A DNA stretch of 64,000 nucleotides, taken from the NCBI GenBank assembly GCA_964355015.1, contig CAYHCE010000005.1, positions 52,907 to 116,906 on the forward strand. The letters run 5' to 3'. The position numbers and the translations under genes were made by a program. This document shows positions 49,581-57,991 of the stretch, piece after piece; positions within the stretch are counted from its first letter, which is position 1, and the number at the start of each line of letters is the position of its first letter. The DNA is from CAYHCE01 sp964355015. GTDB taxonomy: Bacteria > Cyanobacteriota > Cyanobacteriia > PCC-6307 > Cyanobiaceae. A model generated the notes under the pieces. The model searched no databases. It saw nothing but the letters and a program-made list of their open reading frames with translations, and had not been told where the DNA came from.

Positions 49581-51098
49581 TCAGGTGGTCGGCGTGGGGA
49601 GTTCGCGACCAGGCAGGAAGTAGGTGGGACGACGCAGGGTCGGATAGCTCATCAGCAGCCGCAGCAGGGCACGGGTGCAGGTGAGGGCGGTGAAGAGGCT
49701 GAGCAGGAGGCCGATCGCCAGGGTGACGGCGAACCCCTTGACCAGACCTGTACCGAGGCTGAACAGGGCCACGCAGCTGATCAGGCCGGTGACGTGGCCG
49801 TCCAGGATCGAGGAGAAGGCGAGCGAGAAGCCGGTGTCGATCGAGCGGATCAGCGTGTTGCCTGAACGCAGCTCCTCCTTTACGCGCTCGAAGATCAGCA
49901 CGTTGGCATCCACCGCCATGCCGATCGAGAGGATGAAACCGGCGATTCCCGGCAGTGTGAGGGTCACGGGAATCAGGGCGTAGATCGCCAGGTTGAACAG
50001 GGAGTAGAGGCTCAGAGCCAGAACCGCCACAACGCCGGGAAGCCGGTAGATGACCACCATGAAGAGAGCCACCAGAGACAGGCCGGCAAGGGCTGCGACC
50101 AGGCTTGTGCGGATGTTCTCGGCGCCGAGCGAGGGGCCGACGGTGCGGACTTCGATGATCTTCACCGGCAGCGGCAGGGAGCCCCCCCGCAGCTGAACCT
50201 CGAGGTCCCGGGCCTCCTCGGCCGTGAAGTTGCCGGTGATGCTGGCGGCGCCGCCGGTGATGCCGGCCGCGGCGAAGTCCGGCCCGACGCTGGCTTCACT
50301 GATCGAGCGGCCGTCCAGCACGATTCCGAGCAGGCGGTCGGTGCCGGCGATCGACTTGGTGAGACGGGCGAATTCCTCCCCCCCGCGGCGGTTGAAGTTG
50401 AGCGTCACGTCCCAGCCGGTGCCGGTCTGCTGCTGCTGGCGTCCCGCCGTCACGAGGTCCTTGCCGGTGAGTTCGGCCGGTTCGTAGAGGGCCACCACCC
50501 GGCGGTTCACCTCCTCCAGCAGAGCCTTGAGCTGATCGGCTTCGGTGGCACCGCCCTTGTTCGCCTCGATGCCCAGTCCCTTCAGTGCCTTGGCTCGATC
50601 CTCGGGGCTGAGGGTCGGTTCCGGGGCGGAGGGCTGGCCGGGCCCCGAGGCCGGCGGCGGTTCGCTGCCGGGGCGCCGTTCCAGCAGGGCAAGCACCGAA
50701 CGGGCCTGACGCTTGAGCCGCAGCAATCCCTGCATCTCCTTCTCGGTGCCGGGTTTCTGGGCACGGAACTCGAGCAGCGCCGTGGTTCCGAACACCTTGG
50801 CGGCCCGGCTGGGATCCTGCTCGCCGGGCAGCTGGAGCACCAGCTGATCGTCGCCGACGGTCTGCAGGGTGGACTCGGCCACGCCAAGACCGTTGACCCG
50901 GCGATCGAGCACCTCCTTGACGGACTCGAGCTGCTCCCGTTTCACCGTCTTGATGCTGCCGGCGGGCAGGACCTGGAGGGTGAGCTGGCTGCCGCCGCGC
51001 AGATCGAGACCCAGCTGCAGGGGAAAGGTGAACAGGACGGCCCCGGCGGCGATCGCCAGCGCCAGGATCAGGGCGAACAGCCCCTGGGGTCGTGCCAT
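49581..51098 (-). CDS. secD: Protein translocase subunit SecD
   Basis: Partner of SecF in proton-driven protein export. The 505-residue protein starts MARPQGLFALILALAIAAGA with an N-terminal helix, then LGLDLRGGSQLTLQVLP, the D1 motif. A long periplasmic domain carries a Pro/Gln-rich insert around residues 145-170. The C-terminal helices include PGIAGFILSIGMAVDANVLI, FERVKEELRSG and SILDGHVTGLISC. The order on this strand is pdhB, secD, secF and the small membrane gene, with gaps of one to seven bases, so a single transcript is likely. Confidence 0.96.
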   Translation of the reverse strand: MARPQGLFALILALAIAAGAVLFTFPLQLGLDLRGGSQLTLQVLPAGSIKTVKREQLESVKEVLDRRVNGLGVAESTLQTVGDDQLVLQLPGEQDPSRAAKVFGTTALLEFRAQKPGTEKEMQGLLRLKRQARSVLALLERRPGSEPPPASGPGQPSAPEPTLSPEDRAKALKGLGIEANKGGATEADQLKALLEEVNRRVVALYEPAELTGKDLVTAGRQQQQTGTGWDVTLNFNRRGGEEFARLTKSIAGTDRLLGIVLDGRSISEASVGPDFAAAGITGGAASITGNFTAEEARDLEVQLRGGSLPLPVKIIEVRTVGPSLGAENIRTSLVAALAGLSLVALFMVVIYRLPGVVAVLALSLYSLFNLAIYALIPVTLTLPGIAGFILSIGMAVDANVLIFERVKEELRSGNTLIRSIDTGFSLAFSSILDGHVTGLISCVALFSLGTGLVKGFAVTLAIGLLLSLFTALTCTRALLRLLMSYPTLRRPTYFLPGRELPTPTT

Positions 51099-51099
51099 C

Positions 51100-52083
51100 T
51101 CAGATCGTGCCTGCCTTGAGCTGGCGGGCCGCCTCGACGATCTGGTGGGGCTGGATGATCGTGAGGTTCTCGAGGGTGCCGTTGTACGGCGTGGGGATGT
51201 CCTGGCTCGAGAGACGCACCGGACGGGCGTCGAGGTCGTCGAAGCAATGCTCAGTGATCAGGGCGATCAGCTCGGCGCCGATGCCGCCGGTCTTCATGCA
51301 CTCCTCCACCACCAGAACCCTGTGGGTCTTGCGGATCGAGCGCACGATCGTGTCGAGATCGAACGGCTTCAGGCTGATCAGATCGATCAGTTCCACATCG
51401 ACGCCCTCGGCCTCCAGCTGCTGCACCGCCTTGAGGCAGTGGTGGCGCATGCGTGAGTAGGTGAGGATCGTGACGTCCTTGCCTGCGCGCACCACTTCGG
51501 CCTGATCGAGCGAGCAGATGTAGTCGCCCTCGGGGATCTCCTCGCTGAGGTTGTAGAGCAGTACGTGCTCGAAGAAGAGGACGGGGTTGTCGTCGCGGAT
51601 GGCGGCCTTCATCAGGCCCTTGGCATTGGTGGGGGTGCTCACCGCCACGATCTTGATGCCGGGCACGGCGTGGAAGTAGGCCTCGAGCCGCTGGCTGTGC
51701 TCGGCCCCGAGCTGCCGGCCCACGCCGCCGGGGCCGCGCACAACGGTGGGAATGGTGTAGTTGCCGCCGCTGGTGTAGCGCAACATCCCCATGTTGTTGG
51801 AGATCTGGTTGAAGGCCAGGAGCAGGAAGCCCATGTTCATGCCCTCCACGATCGGGCGCAGTCCCGTCATGGCGGCCCCCACCGCCATGCCCGTGAAGCT
51901 GTTCTCGGCAATCGGAGTGTCCAGCACCCGCAGCTCGCCGTACTTCTCGTAGAGATCCTTGGTGACCTTGTAGGAGCCGCCGTACTGGCCGACGTCCTCA
52001 CCGAACACGCAGACGAAGGGATCGCGGGCCATCTCCTCGTCGATGGCGTCCCGCAGGGCATTGAAGAGAAGGGTCTCGGCCAC
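51100..52083 (-). CDS. pdhB: Pyruvate dehydrogenase E1 component, beta subunit
   Basis: Beta chain of the thiamine-diphosphate-dependent E1 of pyruvate dehydrogenase, feeding acetyl-CoA to lipid synthesis and the TCA branch. The 327-residue protein has VFGEDVGQYGGSYKVTKDLY, DTPIAENSFTGMAVGAAMTG, EGMNMGFLLLAFNQISNNMG and the closing RLSSQDIPTPYNGTLENLTI. The paired E1 alpha (pdhA) is not adjacent, as is usual in cyanobacteria. The stop is one base from the secD start, an arrangement common in picocyanobacteria as far as I know. Confidence 0.95.
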   Translation of the reverse strand: MAETLLFNALRDAIDEEMARDPFVCVFGEDVGQYGGSYKVTKDLYEKYGELRVLDTPIAENSFTGMAVGAAMTGLRPIVEGMNMGFLLLAFNQISNNMGMLRYTSGGNYTIPTVVRGPGGVGRQLGAEHSQRLEAYFHAVPGIKIVAVSTPTNAKGLMKAAIRDDNPVLFFEHVLLYNLSEEIPEGDYICSLDQAEVVRAGKDVTILTYSRMRHHCLKAVQQLEAEGVDVELIDLISLKPFDLDTIVRSIRKTHRVLVVEECMKTGGIGAELIALITEHCFDDLDARPVRLSSQDIPTPYNGTLENLTIIQPHQIVEAARQLKAGTI

Positions 52084-52154
52084 GGACGCTGTGCGGACCC
52101 GGCAACTGCCGGTGGAGCGGCCAACTTATCTCAGCCGCAGGCGGCAAAAGGGCT

Positions 52155-52250
52155 TCAGCCCCCGGCGGCGAAGCTGGCCAGCAGCAGCACGGAGAGGAGC
52201 ATGCCGGGCGAGAGCAGCAGGGCCAGCAGGCCCAGGTCGTGGGGAGTCAT
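52155..52250 (-). CDS. 31-residue membrane peptide
   Basis: A very short frame, MTPHDLGLLALLLSPGMLLS followed by VLLLASFAAGG, with one hydrophobic stretch long enough to cross the membrane. It is in the gap between the DUF3082 gene and pdhB on the same strand, 23 bases after the former. It does not match PetL, PetN, PsaM, PsbX or Ycf12, the small photosynthetic subunits I can recall. Real small membrane peptides are common in cyanobacteria, but the call rests only on hydrophobicity and position. Confidence 0.45.
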   Translation of the reverse strand: MTPHDLGLLALLLSPGMLLSVLLLASFAAGG

Positions 52251-52273
52251 GGCCGATGGATGCTGAAAGGAGC

Positions 52274-52621
52274 CTAGGAAGGCTCTCGGCTCCTGGCCGG
52301 CAGCAGGCTGCGAATGAACACGAGAAACAGGCCGAGGCCCACGAAGGCGAAGGTGAAGGTGGCCAGGAAGCTCATGCCCACCACCAGCGTCCTGACCGCA
52401 GTGCCGATGCTCTGGGCGATCGGCTTGCTGTAGTGGGGCGGGTGCAGGGAGTACCAGAGCACCACCCGCTGGCTGAGCAGCAGGCACACCCAGGCCAGCA
52501 ACCCGCTGGTGACGGCGCCGGATAGGAAGCTGAGGGGTCCCTTGCGAGCCGGAGCCTCCGCAGGGGTCGTGCTGGGCTGGGGCTCGCTCTGGCTGGGCGC
52601 GCTCGTTTCTGGTTCGCTCAT
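52274..52621 (-). CDS. DUF3082 family membrane protein
   Basis: A 115-residue cyanobacterial protein of unknown function. The N-terminal 30 residues are Ser/Pro/Glu-rich, then two membrane regions follow: SFLSGAVTSGLLAWVCLLLS and TLVVGMSFLATFTFAFVGLG. The SIGTAVRTLVVGMSFLATFT segment is the family hallmark, as I recall it. The ATG at 52621 shares its A with the ispE stop (TGATG), so it is translated with ispE. An in-frame extension to 52675 would lie inside ispE and is not needed. Confidence 0.8.
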   Translation of the reverse strand: MSEPETSAPSQSEPQPSTTPAEAPARKGPLSFLSGAVTSGLLAWVCLLLSQRVVLWYSLHPPHYSKPIAQSIGTAVRTLVVGMSFLATFTFAFVGLGLFLVFIRSLLPARSREPS

Positions 52622-53625
52622 CAGACCGGTGTGCTGGGATCGATCCTGGCCCCCATGCTGCTGCAGAGGCAGCACCAGGCCTCGAAGCCCGCCGCCGCCA
52701 GGGCCTCCTCCAGCTGCCGGTGGGCCGCCTCGGCCCTCTCCAGGCCGGGGAAGAGGGCGAACAGGCTCGGGCCCGAGCCGCTCATCGCAACCCTGATCTG
52801 CCCCGGGGCGTGGCGCAGCAGGGCAAGGCCCTGGCGCACGCTGGCCTGCTCCGGTTCCACCACCGCCTGCAGGTCGTTGCGCAGAGGCGGCAGCGGCCTC
52901 TCCCCCCGCAGCGCCTCCAGCAGCGGACTCCGCCGCAGGGCCTGGCGTCGCTGTTCGAAGTCGTCCTCCCGCTCCAGGTAGAAATCGCCGCGCAGCTCGC
53001 GACAGCGGCCGTAGGCCCAGGGGGTGGAGACACTCGCACCCGGATCCTTGATCAGCAGCACCGCCAGCGCCTGCGGACCCTGCGGCCCCGCCAGCGTCGG
53101 TCCCCCTTCCAGGCCGGCCGGTTCAAGCACGTCGCCGCGGCCGAAACAGAGCTGGCTGCCGCCGTCGAGGCAGAAGGGCACATCGGAGCCCAGCTCTGCC
53201 GCCAGGGCCCGCAGCTGGGCGGGAGGCAGATCCAGCTGCCAGAGCCGGTTCAGGCCCACGAGCGTGGCGGCGGCGTCGCTGGAGCCGCCAGCCAGCCCGG
53301 CGCCCACGGGAATCCGCTTCTCGAGCGCGATCGAGGCGCCCAGCTCCGGCCGGCCGGCATGGAGCCGCAACCGCTCGGCGGCCCGCACGATCAGGTTGGT
53401 GCCGTCGGTGGGCAGCCCGGGCCGGTCGCAGCTCAGCGCGATCGCCCCGTCGTCGCGTCGCCGCAGGCTCAGCCGGTCGGTCAGATCCAGGCTCTGCATC
53501 AGCATCGCCAGCTCGTGGAATCCATCGCTCCGCAGACCCAGCACCTCCAGGTGCAGGTTGATCTTGGCCGGAGCCTCCACCAGCAGCGCGGCCTGCCCCA
53601 GCCGCTCGGGGTTCGGTTCAGCCAT
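52621..53625 (-). CDS. ispE: 4-diphosphocytidyl-2-C-methyl-D-erythritol kinase
   Basis: GHMP-family kinase of the MEP isoprenoid pathway; it phosphorylates CDP-methylerythritol and so supports carotenoid and phytyl chain synthesis. The 334-residue protein has APAKINLHLEVLGLRSDGFH at the N-terminus, the ATP loop PVGAGLAGGSSDAAATLVGL and the C-terminal RVAMSGSGPSLFALF. The start at 53625 overlaps the rsmA stop by eight bases. The gene order rsmA, ispE, DUF3082 is typical of cyanobacteria, as I recall. It is rather longer than the E. coli enzyme. Confidence 0.95.
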   Translation of the reverse strand: MAEPNPERLGQAALLVEAPAKINLHLEVLGLRSDGFHELAMLMQSLDLTDRLSLRRRDDGAIALSCDRPGLPTDGTNLIVRAAERLRLHAGRPELGASIALEKRIPVGAGLAGGSSDAAATLVGLNRLWQLDLPPAQLRALAAELGSDVPFCLDGGSQLCFGRGDVLEPAGLEGGPTLAGPQGPQALAVLLIKDPGASVSTPWAYGRCRELRGDFYLEREDDFEQRRQALRRSPLLEALRGERPLPPLRNDLQAVVEPEQASVRQGLALLRHAPGQIRVAMSGSGPSLFALFPGLERAEAAHRQLEEALAAAGFEAWCCLCSSMGARIDPSTPV

Positions 53626-54496
53626 GGGGAGGATCGCGGGCGAGGGGGTCGGTGTGGGCCCCGGTGAGGTCGGTGCGGTGATTCAAGCCGGTGGCGGAGC
53701 TCAGCCGCTCCGCCAGCGCCACCCAGCGTTCGGGGCCCAGTTCCTGGGGCCGCTGCCGCAGCTCCACCCCGATCTCGGCAGCCCGCGCCGCCAGCTCCTC
53801 CGGCGGTAGCAGGCCCGCCAGGCTGTTGCGCAGCATCTTGCGGCGGGCCGCGAAACAGCGCTTCAGCAGACCCTCCAGCTGCGCTGCCAGCTCCGGCGGC
53901 AGCCGCTGCTCCGGCGGCAGCGGCTCCAGCACGATCACTTCCGACATCACCTTCGGCGCTGGCTGGAAGCAGCGGGGCGGCACTGGACAGACCGAACGGC
54001 AGCGGGCCAGAAGCTGCAGACGCACGCTCAGGGCGCTGAAGGCGCTGCTGCCCGCCGCGGCACGGATGCGTTCCCCCACCTCCTGCTGCACCAGCAGCAC
54101 CAGCCGGCGGTAGGGCCGGGCGGCGGGCCGGTCGAGCCTGCCCACCAGCCGTTCCAGCAGCGGGCCGGTGATGTTGTAGGGGATGTTGGCCACCACCTTG
54201 TCGGCCGCCGGCAGCTCGAGATCGAGCACATCCCCCTCCAACAGCTGGAAGCGTGGATCGGCGCCGAACCGCTGCCGCAGGCCCGCCACCAGGTCGCGGT
54301 CGAGCTCCACGGCATGCAGGGCGGCCAGAGGCGAGGCCAGCAGCCGCTCGGTGAGCGCGCCGCGGCCCGGCCCCACCTCCAGCACCGTGTCCTGCGGAGC
54401 GATCTCCGCCGCCGCCACGATCCGATCGAGCACGGCGGCGTCGGTGAGCCAGTGCTGACCGAAGCGTTTGCGGGCACGGTGGGCCCCGAAGGTCAT
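53618..54496 (-). CDS. rsmA: 16S rRNA (adenine1518/1519-N6)-dimethyltransferase
   Basis: Dimethylates two adjacent adenines in helix 45 of 16S rRNA during 30S maturation. The 292-residue protein starts MTFGAHRARKRFGQHWLTDA, with the family RKRFGQHWL. SAM motif I is TVLEVGPGRGALTERLL, and NIPYNITGPLLERL is the NIPY catalytic motif. RRKMLRNSLAGLLPPEELA closes the C-terminal domain. An open frame upstream to 54574 has no conserved content. The gene is followed upstream by decayed transposase sequence, so it marks the edge of the accessory region. Confidence 0.95.
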   Translation of the reverse strand: MTFGAHRARKRFGQHWLTDAAVLDRIVAAAEIAPQDTVLEVGPGRGALTERLLASPLAALHAVELDRDLVAGLRQRFGADPRFQLLEGDVLDLELPAADKVVANIPYNITGPLLERLVGRLDRPAARPYRRLVLLVQQEVGERIRAAAGSSAFSALSVRLQLLARCRSVCPVPPRCFQPAPKVMSEVIVLEPLPPEQRLPPELAAQLEGLLKRCFAARRKMLRNSLAGLLPPEELAARAAEIGVELRQRPQELGPERWVALAERLSSATGLNHRTDLTGAHTDPLARDPPHG

Positions 54497-54558
54497 GGGT
54501 GCAGGCGCCGGAGGCCTCCAGGTTGCCTGGGCGCCCACCTCAGTCCCATCCGCCCTTG

Positions 54559-55150
54559 GCGTCTCTGCCAGCACTGATCTGTGACGGCAAGAACCTGCGC
54601 GGATCAGCTGTGGAGGGCGAGGACGGCAAGCACCGCTCTGTCGCCCAGGTGAGCGTGTACGTCAGGGCCCTGGCTGTGGCGCTGGACCAGAAGGCTGACG
54701 ACACCAGCGAATCCCACGAGCGGGCAGCCCTGCAGGAGCCGCTGGCCGCGATGGATCTGGAGGGTGTGCTGATTCAGGCGGATGCCCTCCAGACAACGAA
54801 AGCGTTCATCGTTGGTGCCTGGCCCAGGGGTCCGACCTGTTCAGACCGTCAAGACGAAGTCATCTCCGAAGGAGCAGGGCAACGTCGATACGGGCGTATG
54901 AGGCCACCGAGGCCATCGACCAGAACTGGGCCACCAGCGCCTGGATCGTGCGCTCACAACGACCGGCACCCGCAAAGGCAGGCCATTTCGCCAGATCCAC
55001 GACTGGCCGATCACCAAGAGCACCCACCGGTGCGACAACGGGGATTATCGCTCCATCCGGCCAGGCCTACAGGAGCTGGCCCACGACATCAGCCGGATGC
55101 TGAGCCTGGCAGGGATCGCACGCACACCTGGGACGGGTCGATCACACTGT
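54559..55150 (+). mobile_element. Decayed ISAs1-family transposase
   Basis: The first readable frame contains LICDGKNLRGSAVEGEDGKH then RSVAQVSVYVRALAVALDQK, followed by LQEPLAAMDLEGVLIQADAL. These match the DGKxLRGS, QKxxE and D-A catalytic-core pattern of ISAs1/IS4-type DDE transposases. Beyond about 54825 the reading frame breaks: TVKTKSSPKEQGNVDTG appears in another frame, and AYEATEAIDQNWATSAWIVR in a third. The N-terminal part and the conserved third acidic region are missing or unrecognisable. No terminal inverted repeats or target duplication could be found by eye, so this is a remnant only. Confidence 0.75.
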
Positions 55151-55248
55151 TAAACAGCCCTGAGGAATCATCAGGCCATGGCCTCCGCAGCGAGGGCGGA
55201 GATGTTGACACCATCATATAGGATGATGAGGACTTATGACAATAGAGT

Positions 55249-56286
55249 ATGGCGGACCTCGCTGAATTCAACTTCACACCTCAATCCGACCAAGCCACAT
55301 CAAGTACTGATGGATGGTCCCTGTTCTCAAGGATCCCAATCTACACCTTAGGCGGCAACGACAGCATCACGGGCAGCAGCCAACTGTCCGGCTTCGTCAA
55401 TGGCATCTACATCGATGACCGCGGCACAATCAATACCGGCGACGGTAACGACAGCATCACGGGCAGCAGCACGGGCAGCAGCAGCGAAGCCAACGGCATT
55501 GATAACGGAGGCACGATCAAAACCGGCAGCGGCGACGACAGCATCACGGGCACCGCCAGCAACTCCAACGGCATTAATAACGGAGGCACGATCAATACCG
55601 GCAGCGGCGACGACAGCATCACGGGAAGCGGCGCCGGCCCCGGCATCACCAACTTCGACACAATCAATACCGGCGACGGCAACGACAGCATCACGGGCAG
55701 CACCAGCAGCAGCGACAGCAGCGGCATCGAAAACAGTGGCCCGATCAATACCGGCAGCGGCGACGACAGCATCACGGGCAGCGGCGGCAACGGCATCTTC
55801 AACACCGCAGGCGCCACGATCAATACCGGCGACGGCAACGACACGATCACGGGCAGCAGCAGCGGCGACGGCTTCGGCATCTACAACATCGGCACAATCA
55901 ATACCGGCGACGGCAACGACAGCATCACGGGCAGCAGCAGCAACTCCAACGGCGGTCTCCGCAACACCGCCGACGGCAGGATCAATACTGGCAGCGGCGA
56001 CGACACCGTTGATGCTCTTGTTGGTGGCTTTCGCGGAAAGGGCACCATGAACCTTGGCGCCGGCAACGACAACCTGAAGGGCTTCGGCCCTGGGACGTTT
56101 AATGGTGGCGATGATGTGGATACGTTGACCTTTAATCCAGGTACCTACACAATCGCAGACATAGGCAGCGGCACCTATCTTATTGAAGGCGTGATGACCG
56201 TTTCGGGATTCGAGGCCTTCGGAGCAGGTGCTGATCAGACTGATTTCCTGGCAGCCGCAGCGGCTGGATCGGTGACTTTCGTCTAG
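55249..56286 (+). CDS. RTX-like repeat protein
   Basis: The 345-residue product is dominated by about eight copies of the unit INTG(D/S)G(N/D)DSITGS spaced 24-30 residues apart. Each unit resembles a single calcium-binding RTX nonapeptide (GxGxDxU), with a Ser/Asn-rich spacer ending in GI and N. After the repeats come GTMNLGAGNDNLKGFGPGTF and a unique C-terminal segment ending FLAAAAAGSVTFV. There is no N-terminal signal peptide, so type I secretion from an uncleaved C-terminus is plausible, but no transporter genes adjoin it. Upstream there is a TTGACA at 55205 and a CATCAT-ATAGG-ATGATG hairpin. It follows an IS remnant. Function unknown; a surface or extracellular role is inference. Confidence 0.75.
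   Translation: MADLAEFNFTPQSDQATSSTDGWSLFSRIPIYTLGGNDSITGSSQLSGFVNGIYIDDRGTINTGDGNDSITGSSTGSSSEANGIDNGGTIKTGSGDDSITGTASNSNGINNGGTINTGSGDDSITGSGAGPGITNFDTINTGDGNDSITGSTSSSDSSGIENSGPINTGSGDDSITGSGGNGIFNTAGATINTGDGNDTITGSSSGDGFGIYNIGTINTGDGNDSITGSSSNSNGGLRNTADGRINTGSGDDTVDALVGGFRGKGTMNLGAGNDNLKGFGPGTFNGGDDVDTLTFNPGTYTIADIGSGTYLIEGVMTVSGFEAFGAGADQTDFLAAAAAGSVTFV
55361..55930 (+). repeat. Tandem coding repeats of the RTX-like protein
   Basis: The DNA core ACAGCATCAC (or ACACGATCAC once) starts at 55361, 55451, 55538, 55613, 55685, 55766, 55841 and 55919. Spacings are 90, 87, 75, 72, 81, 75 and 78 bases, all multiples of three. The core and its flanks (CAATACCGGC) are almost identical between copies while the spacers differ, which suggests recent expansion by slippage or recombination. 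It is not a CRISPR array. Confidence 0.85.
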
Positions 56287-56768
56287 CCGAGATCAGCTGT
56301 ATCGCACAGCGGGGGCGAGGGGAGAAGGGGTGCCTCGCTGATCTGCAGCAGCACTTCTCTTTCTCGTGGCCCATCGAGTTCCACCAGCAACACCGCCTGG
56401 TAACGACCAAGGCCGAGGCACCCCGCCACGATCGGGAGGCTGATCTGGTTCCCCAGCATCAGGGCGATCAGGTGGGAATGGGCATTGCGGGGTTCATCCG
56501 GCGGGACCTGCCGCAGCTGCAGGTCGTTGTGGCGATAGGGACGGTCGCTGGGGACCAGTTGAGCGAAGAAGTGCTCAATATCCGCAATCAGCCGTTCCTC
56601 GGCCTCGTTGATCACCAGTGCAGTGGTGGTGTGCTGTCCCACGGCCACCACCAACCCCTCCCTGACGCCGCTGTCGTGGATCAGGGAGTTGATGATGGCG
56701 GTGATGTCATGACAGCCGAATGAGGCCGACGTGGACAGTTTGATCCGATGATGGCAGAGAGGTTTCAT
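56283..56768 (-). CDS. yjbQ: YjbQ/UPF0047 family protein
   Basis: Small conserved enzyme; family members have weak thiamine-phosphate synthase activity in vivo. The 161-residue product has VGQHTTTALVINEAEERLIA and the PYRHNDLQLRQVPPDEPRNA region. SHLIALMLGNQISLPIVAG and LGRYQAVLLVELDGPRERE then match the family C-terminal part with its metal-binding histidine. The ATG at 56768 (MKPLCHHRIKLST) is preferred; an open frame to 56852 is unconserved. Its stop is four bases from the stop of the convergent repeat-protein gene. Confidence 0.88.
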   Translation of the reverse strand: MKPLCHHRIKLSTSASFGCHDITAIINSLIHDSGVREGLVVAVGQHTTTALVINEAEERLIADIEHFFAQLVPSDRPYRHNDLQLRQVPPDEPRNAHSHLIALMLGNQISLPIVAGCLGLGRYQAVLLVELDGPREREVLLQISEAPLLPSPPLCDTADLG

Positions 56769-57220
56769 GAACTTGGTTGGTGCCGCTTCAGGCTCGGCGG
56801 AATCGGAGTCAAGCGATGGCCCCGGGTTGGAGCCCATGGCACCTGAACCCATTCAGAATGGGATGGGAGCAGAGTCAGGAAGCAGGTGATGGAACGTATT
56901 GATGTACAGCACGAATTTCAACTCGCCCCCAGGAGTTCTCTCCAGAATCCAATCTTCCCCGACTACGTTCTTGATTGGCCTGGCCATGCCAGCCGATCCT
57001 GCCTCCCAGTAAACCGTGCCCAAAACTCTTGCTCGGACAGGTTCCGCGCTCAATTCTCTTGCAGACTGTCGAAATCAACCGATCCTGAGCCTGATCAGTC
57101 ATCTGAACAGCAGCTCCCCCACGGATGCTTCCCCGCGGAGGGTCCGCCGGAACCCCTCCAGCTCTGTCCATGCCTGAACGGGTGAGCCCTAGAAAGGGGT
57201 TGTGCCGCACTGCGTCGCCG
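56769..57220 (-). other. Intergenic stretch with a possible decayed gene
   Basis: About 450 bases without a secure gene. On the minus strand, 56853-57053 reads MARPIKNVVGEDWILERTPG then GELKFVLYINTFHHLLPDS, which looks like the end of a real protein rather than chance. Upstream, in a different frame near 57100, MTDQAQDRLISTVCKRIERG looks like a beginning. The two could be halves of one frameshifted gene of about 85 codons. I do not recognise the protein. A CCCATT-CAG-AATGGG hairpin lies at about 56850-56865. Base composition is less GC-rich than the neighbours. Confidence 0.35.
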
Positions 57221-57544
57221 ATGCCGCCTGCTCCTTCTCCTGTCGCTCTGCGGTTCCCGTTCCGGTGGCGGTCGGGTTGCATGAGCCCTCTCCTGCTGGC
57301 TCTGCTCAGCATCGCCACAACGCCGGCTCACGCCGGCAGCGTCAGCGCCGATTCGGTCTGGGATCGCGCCAATGCCCTGCAGCGAGCCATGCAGCTGGTG
57401 CCGCGGGATGCCACCGTCACCGGCAGCCGCTGCCAGGACATGAGCATCGGCATGAGCAACTTCCGCTACCGCTGCACGGTGCAGTTCACGTCCACCCCGG
57501 CTGCCGCACCGCCCCCGGAATCGGTGCCTCAGCCCGCCCCCTGA
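57221..57544 (+). CDS. Small exported protein of unknown function
   Basis: The 107-residue product starts MPPAPSPVALRFPFRWRSGC and has a good signal peptide with cleavage after AHA in LLLALLSIATTPAHAGSVSA. The mature part (SADSVWDRANALQRAMQLVP; DATVTGSRCQDMSIGMSNFR) has two cysteines (SRCQD and YRCTV) that may pair. It ends Pro-rich. A later start at 57281 would still leave a signal peptide. Not recognised. Its last 16 bases overlap the convergent yraN gene. Confidence 0.65.
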   Translation: MPPAPSPVALRFPFRWRSGCMSPLLLALLSIATTPAHAGSVSADSVWDRANALQRAMQLVPRDATVTGSRCQDMSIGMSNFRYRCTVQFTSTPAAAPPPESVPQPAP

Positions 57545-57939
57545 TCCTGGAGTGGCCCCTCCAGGCGCAGCCAGCGCACCGGCCCGGCCGCCGGCGGCAG
57601 TGGCACCAGGGCGCAGACCGCCTCCAGCGGCAGGTGAGCCCGCTCAGGATGGGCAGCCAGCCAGCAGGCCCAGGCCCGCGCCAGCCGTTGGCGCTTGGCG
57701 GGACCCAGCGCCCCCACCCCCCAGCCATCGGGCCCGCAGCGGCGCCGGCCCTTCACCTCCACCAGCAGCAGCCGGCCCGGCTTGCTCACCACCAGGTCGA
57801 GTTCGCCCCAGCGGCAGCGCCAGCGGCGGGAGTGTAGCCGCCAGCCGCGCGCGCACAACAGCCGCAGCGCCCGCTGCTCCGCCCAGGCGCCGGGGACCCG
57901 GCTGCCGCTTCCGGCCCGTTGCGGTGTGCATGAACCCAT
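57529..57939 (-). CDS. YraN family putative endonuclease (UPF0102)
   Basis: Small nuclease-fold protein of unknown substrate, sometimes linked to DNA repair or uptake. The 136-residue product has the restriction-endonuclease-like core: GAWAEQRALRLLCARGWRLH, WGELDLVV (Asp of the active site) and LLLVEVKGRR (ExK motif). These three elements are the UPF0102 signature. The ATG at 57939 (MGSCTPQRAG) is preferred to a further-upstream frame. Convergent with the small exported protein and divergent from the pentapeptide-repeat gene. Confidence 0.88.
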   Translation of the reverse strand: MGSCTPQRAGSGSRVPGAWAEQRALRLLCARGWRLHSRRWRCRWGELDLVVSKPGRLLLVEVKGRRRCGPDGWGVGALGPAKRQRLARAWACWLAAHPERAHLPLEAVCALVPLPPAAGPVRWLRLEGPLQDQGAG

Positions 57940-57991
57940 GGGGGGAGACAGCCTGCCGTCCCTAGGGTTCCCTGTGTGTCGCACCGAGGCC

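Noticed and set aside
55361..55930. Regular repeats resembling a CRISPR array
   Set aside because: Repeat spacing is always a multiple of three, the reading frame is open throughout, the unit is not palindromic, and no cas genes are present. These are protein repeats.
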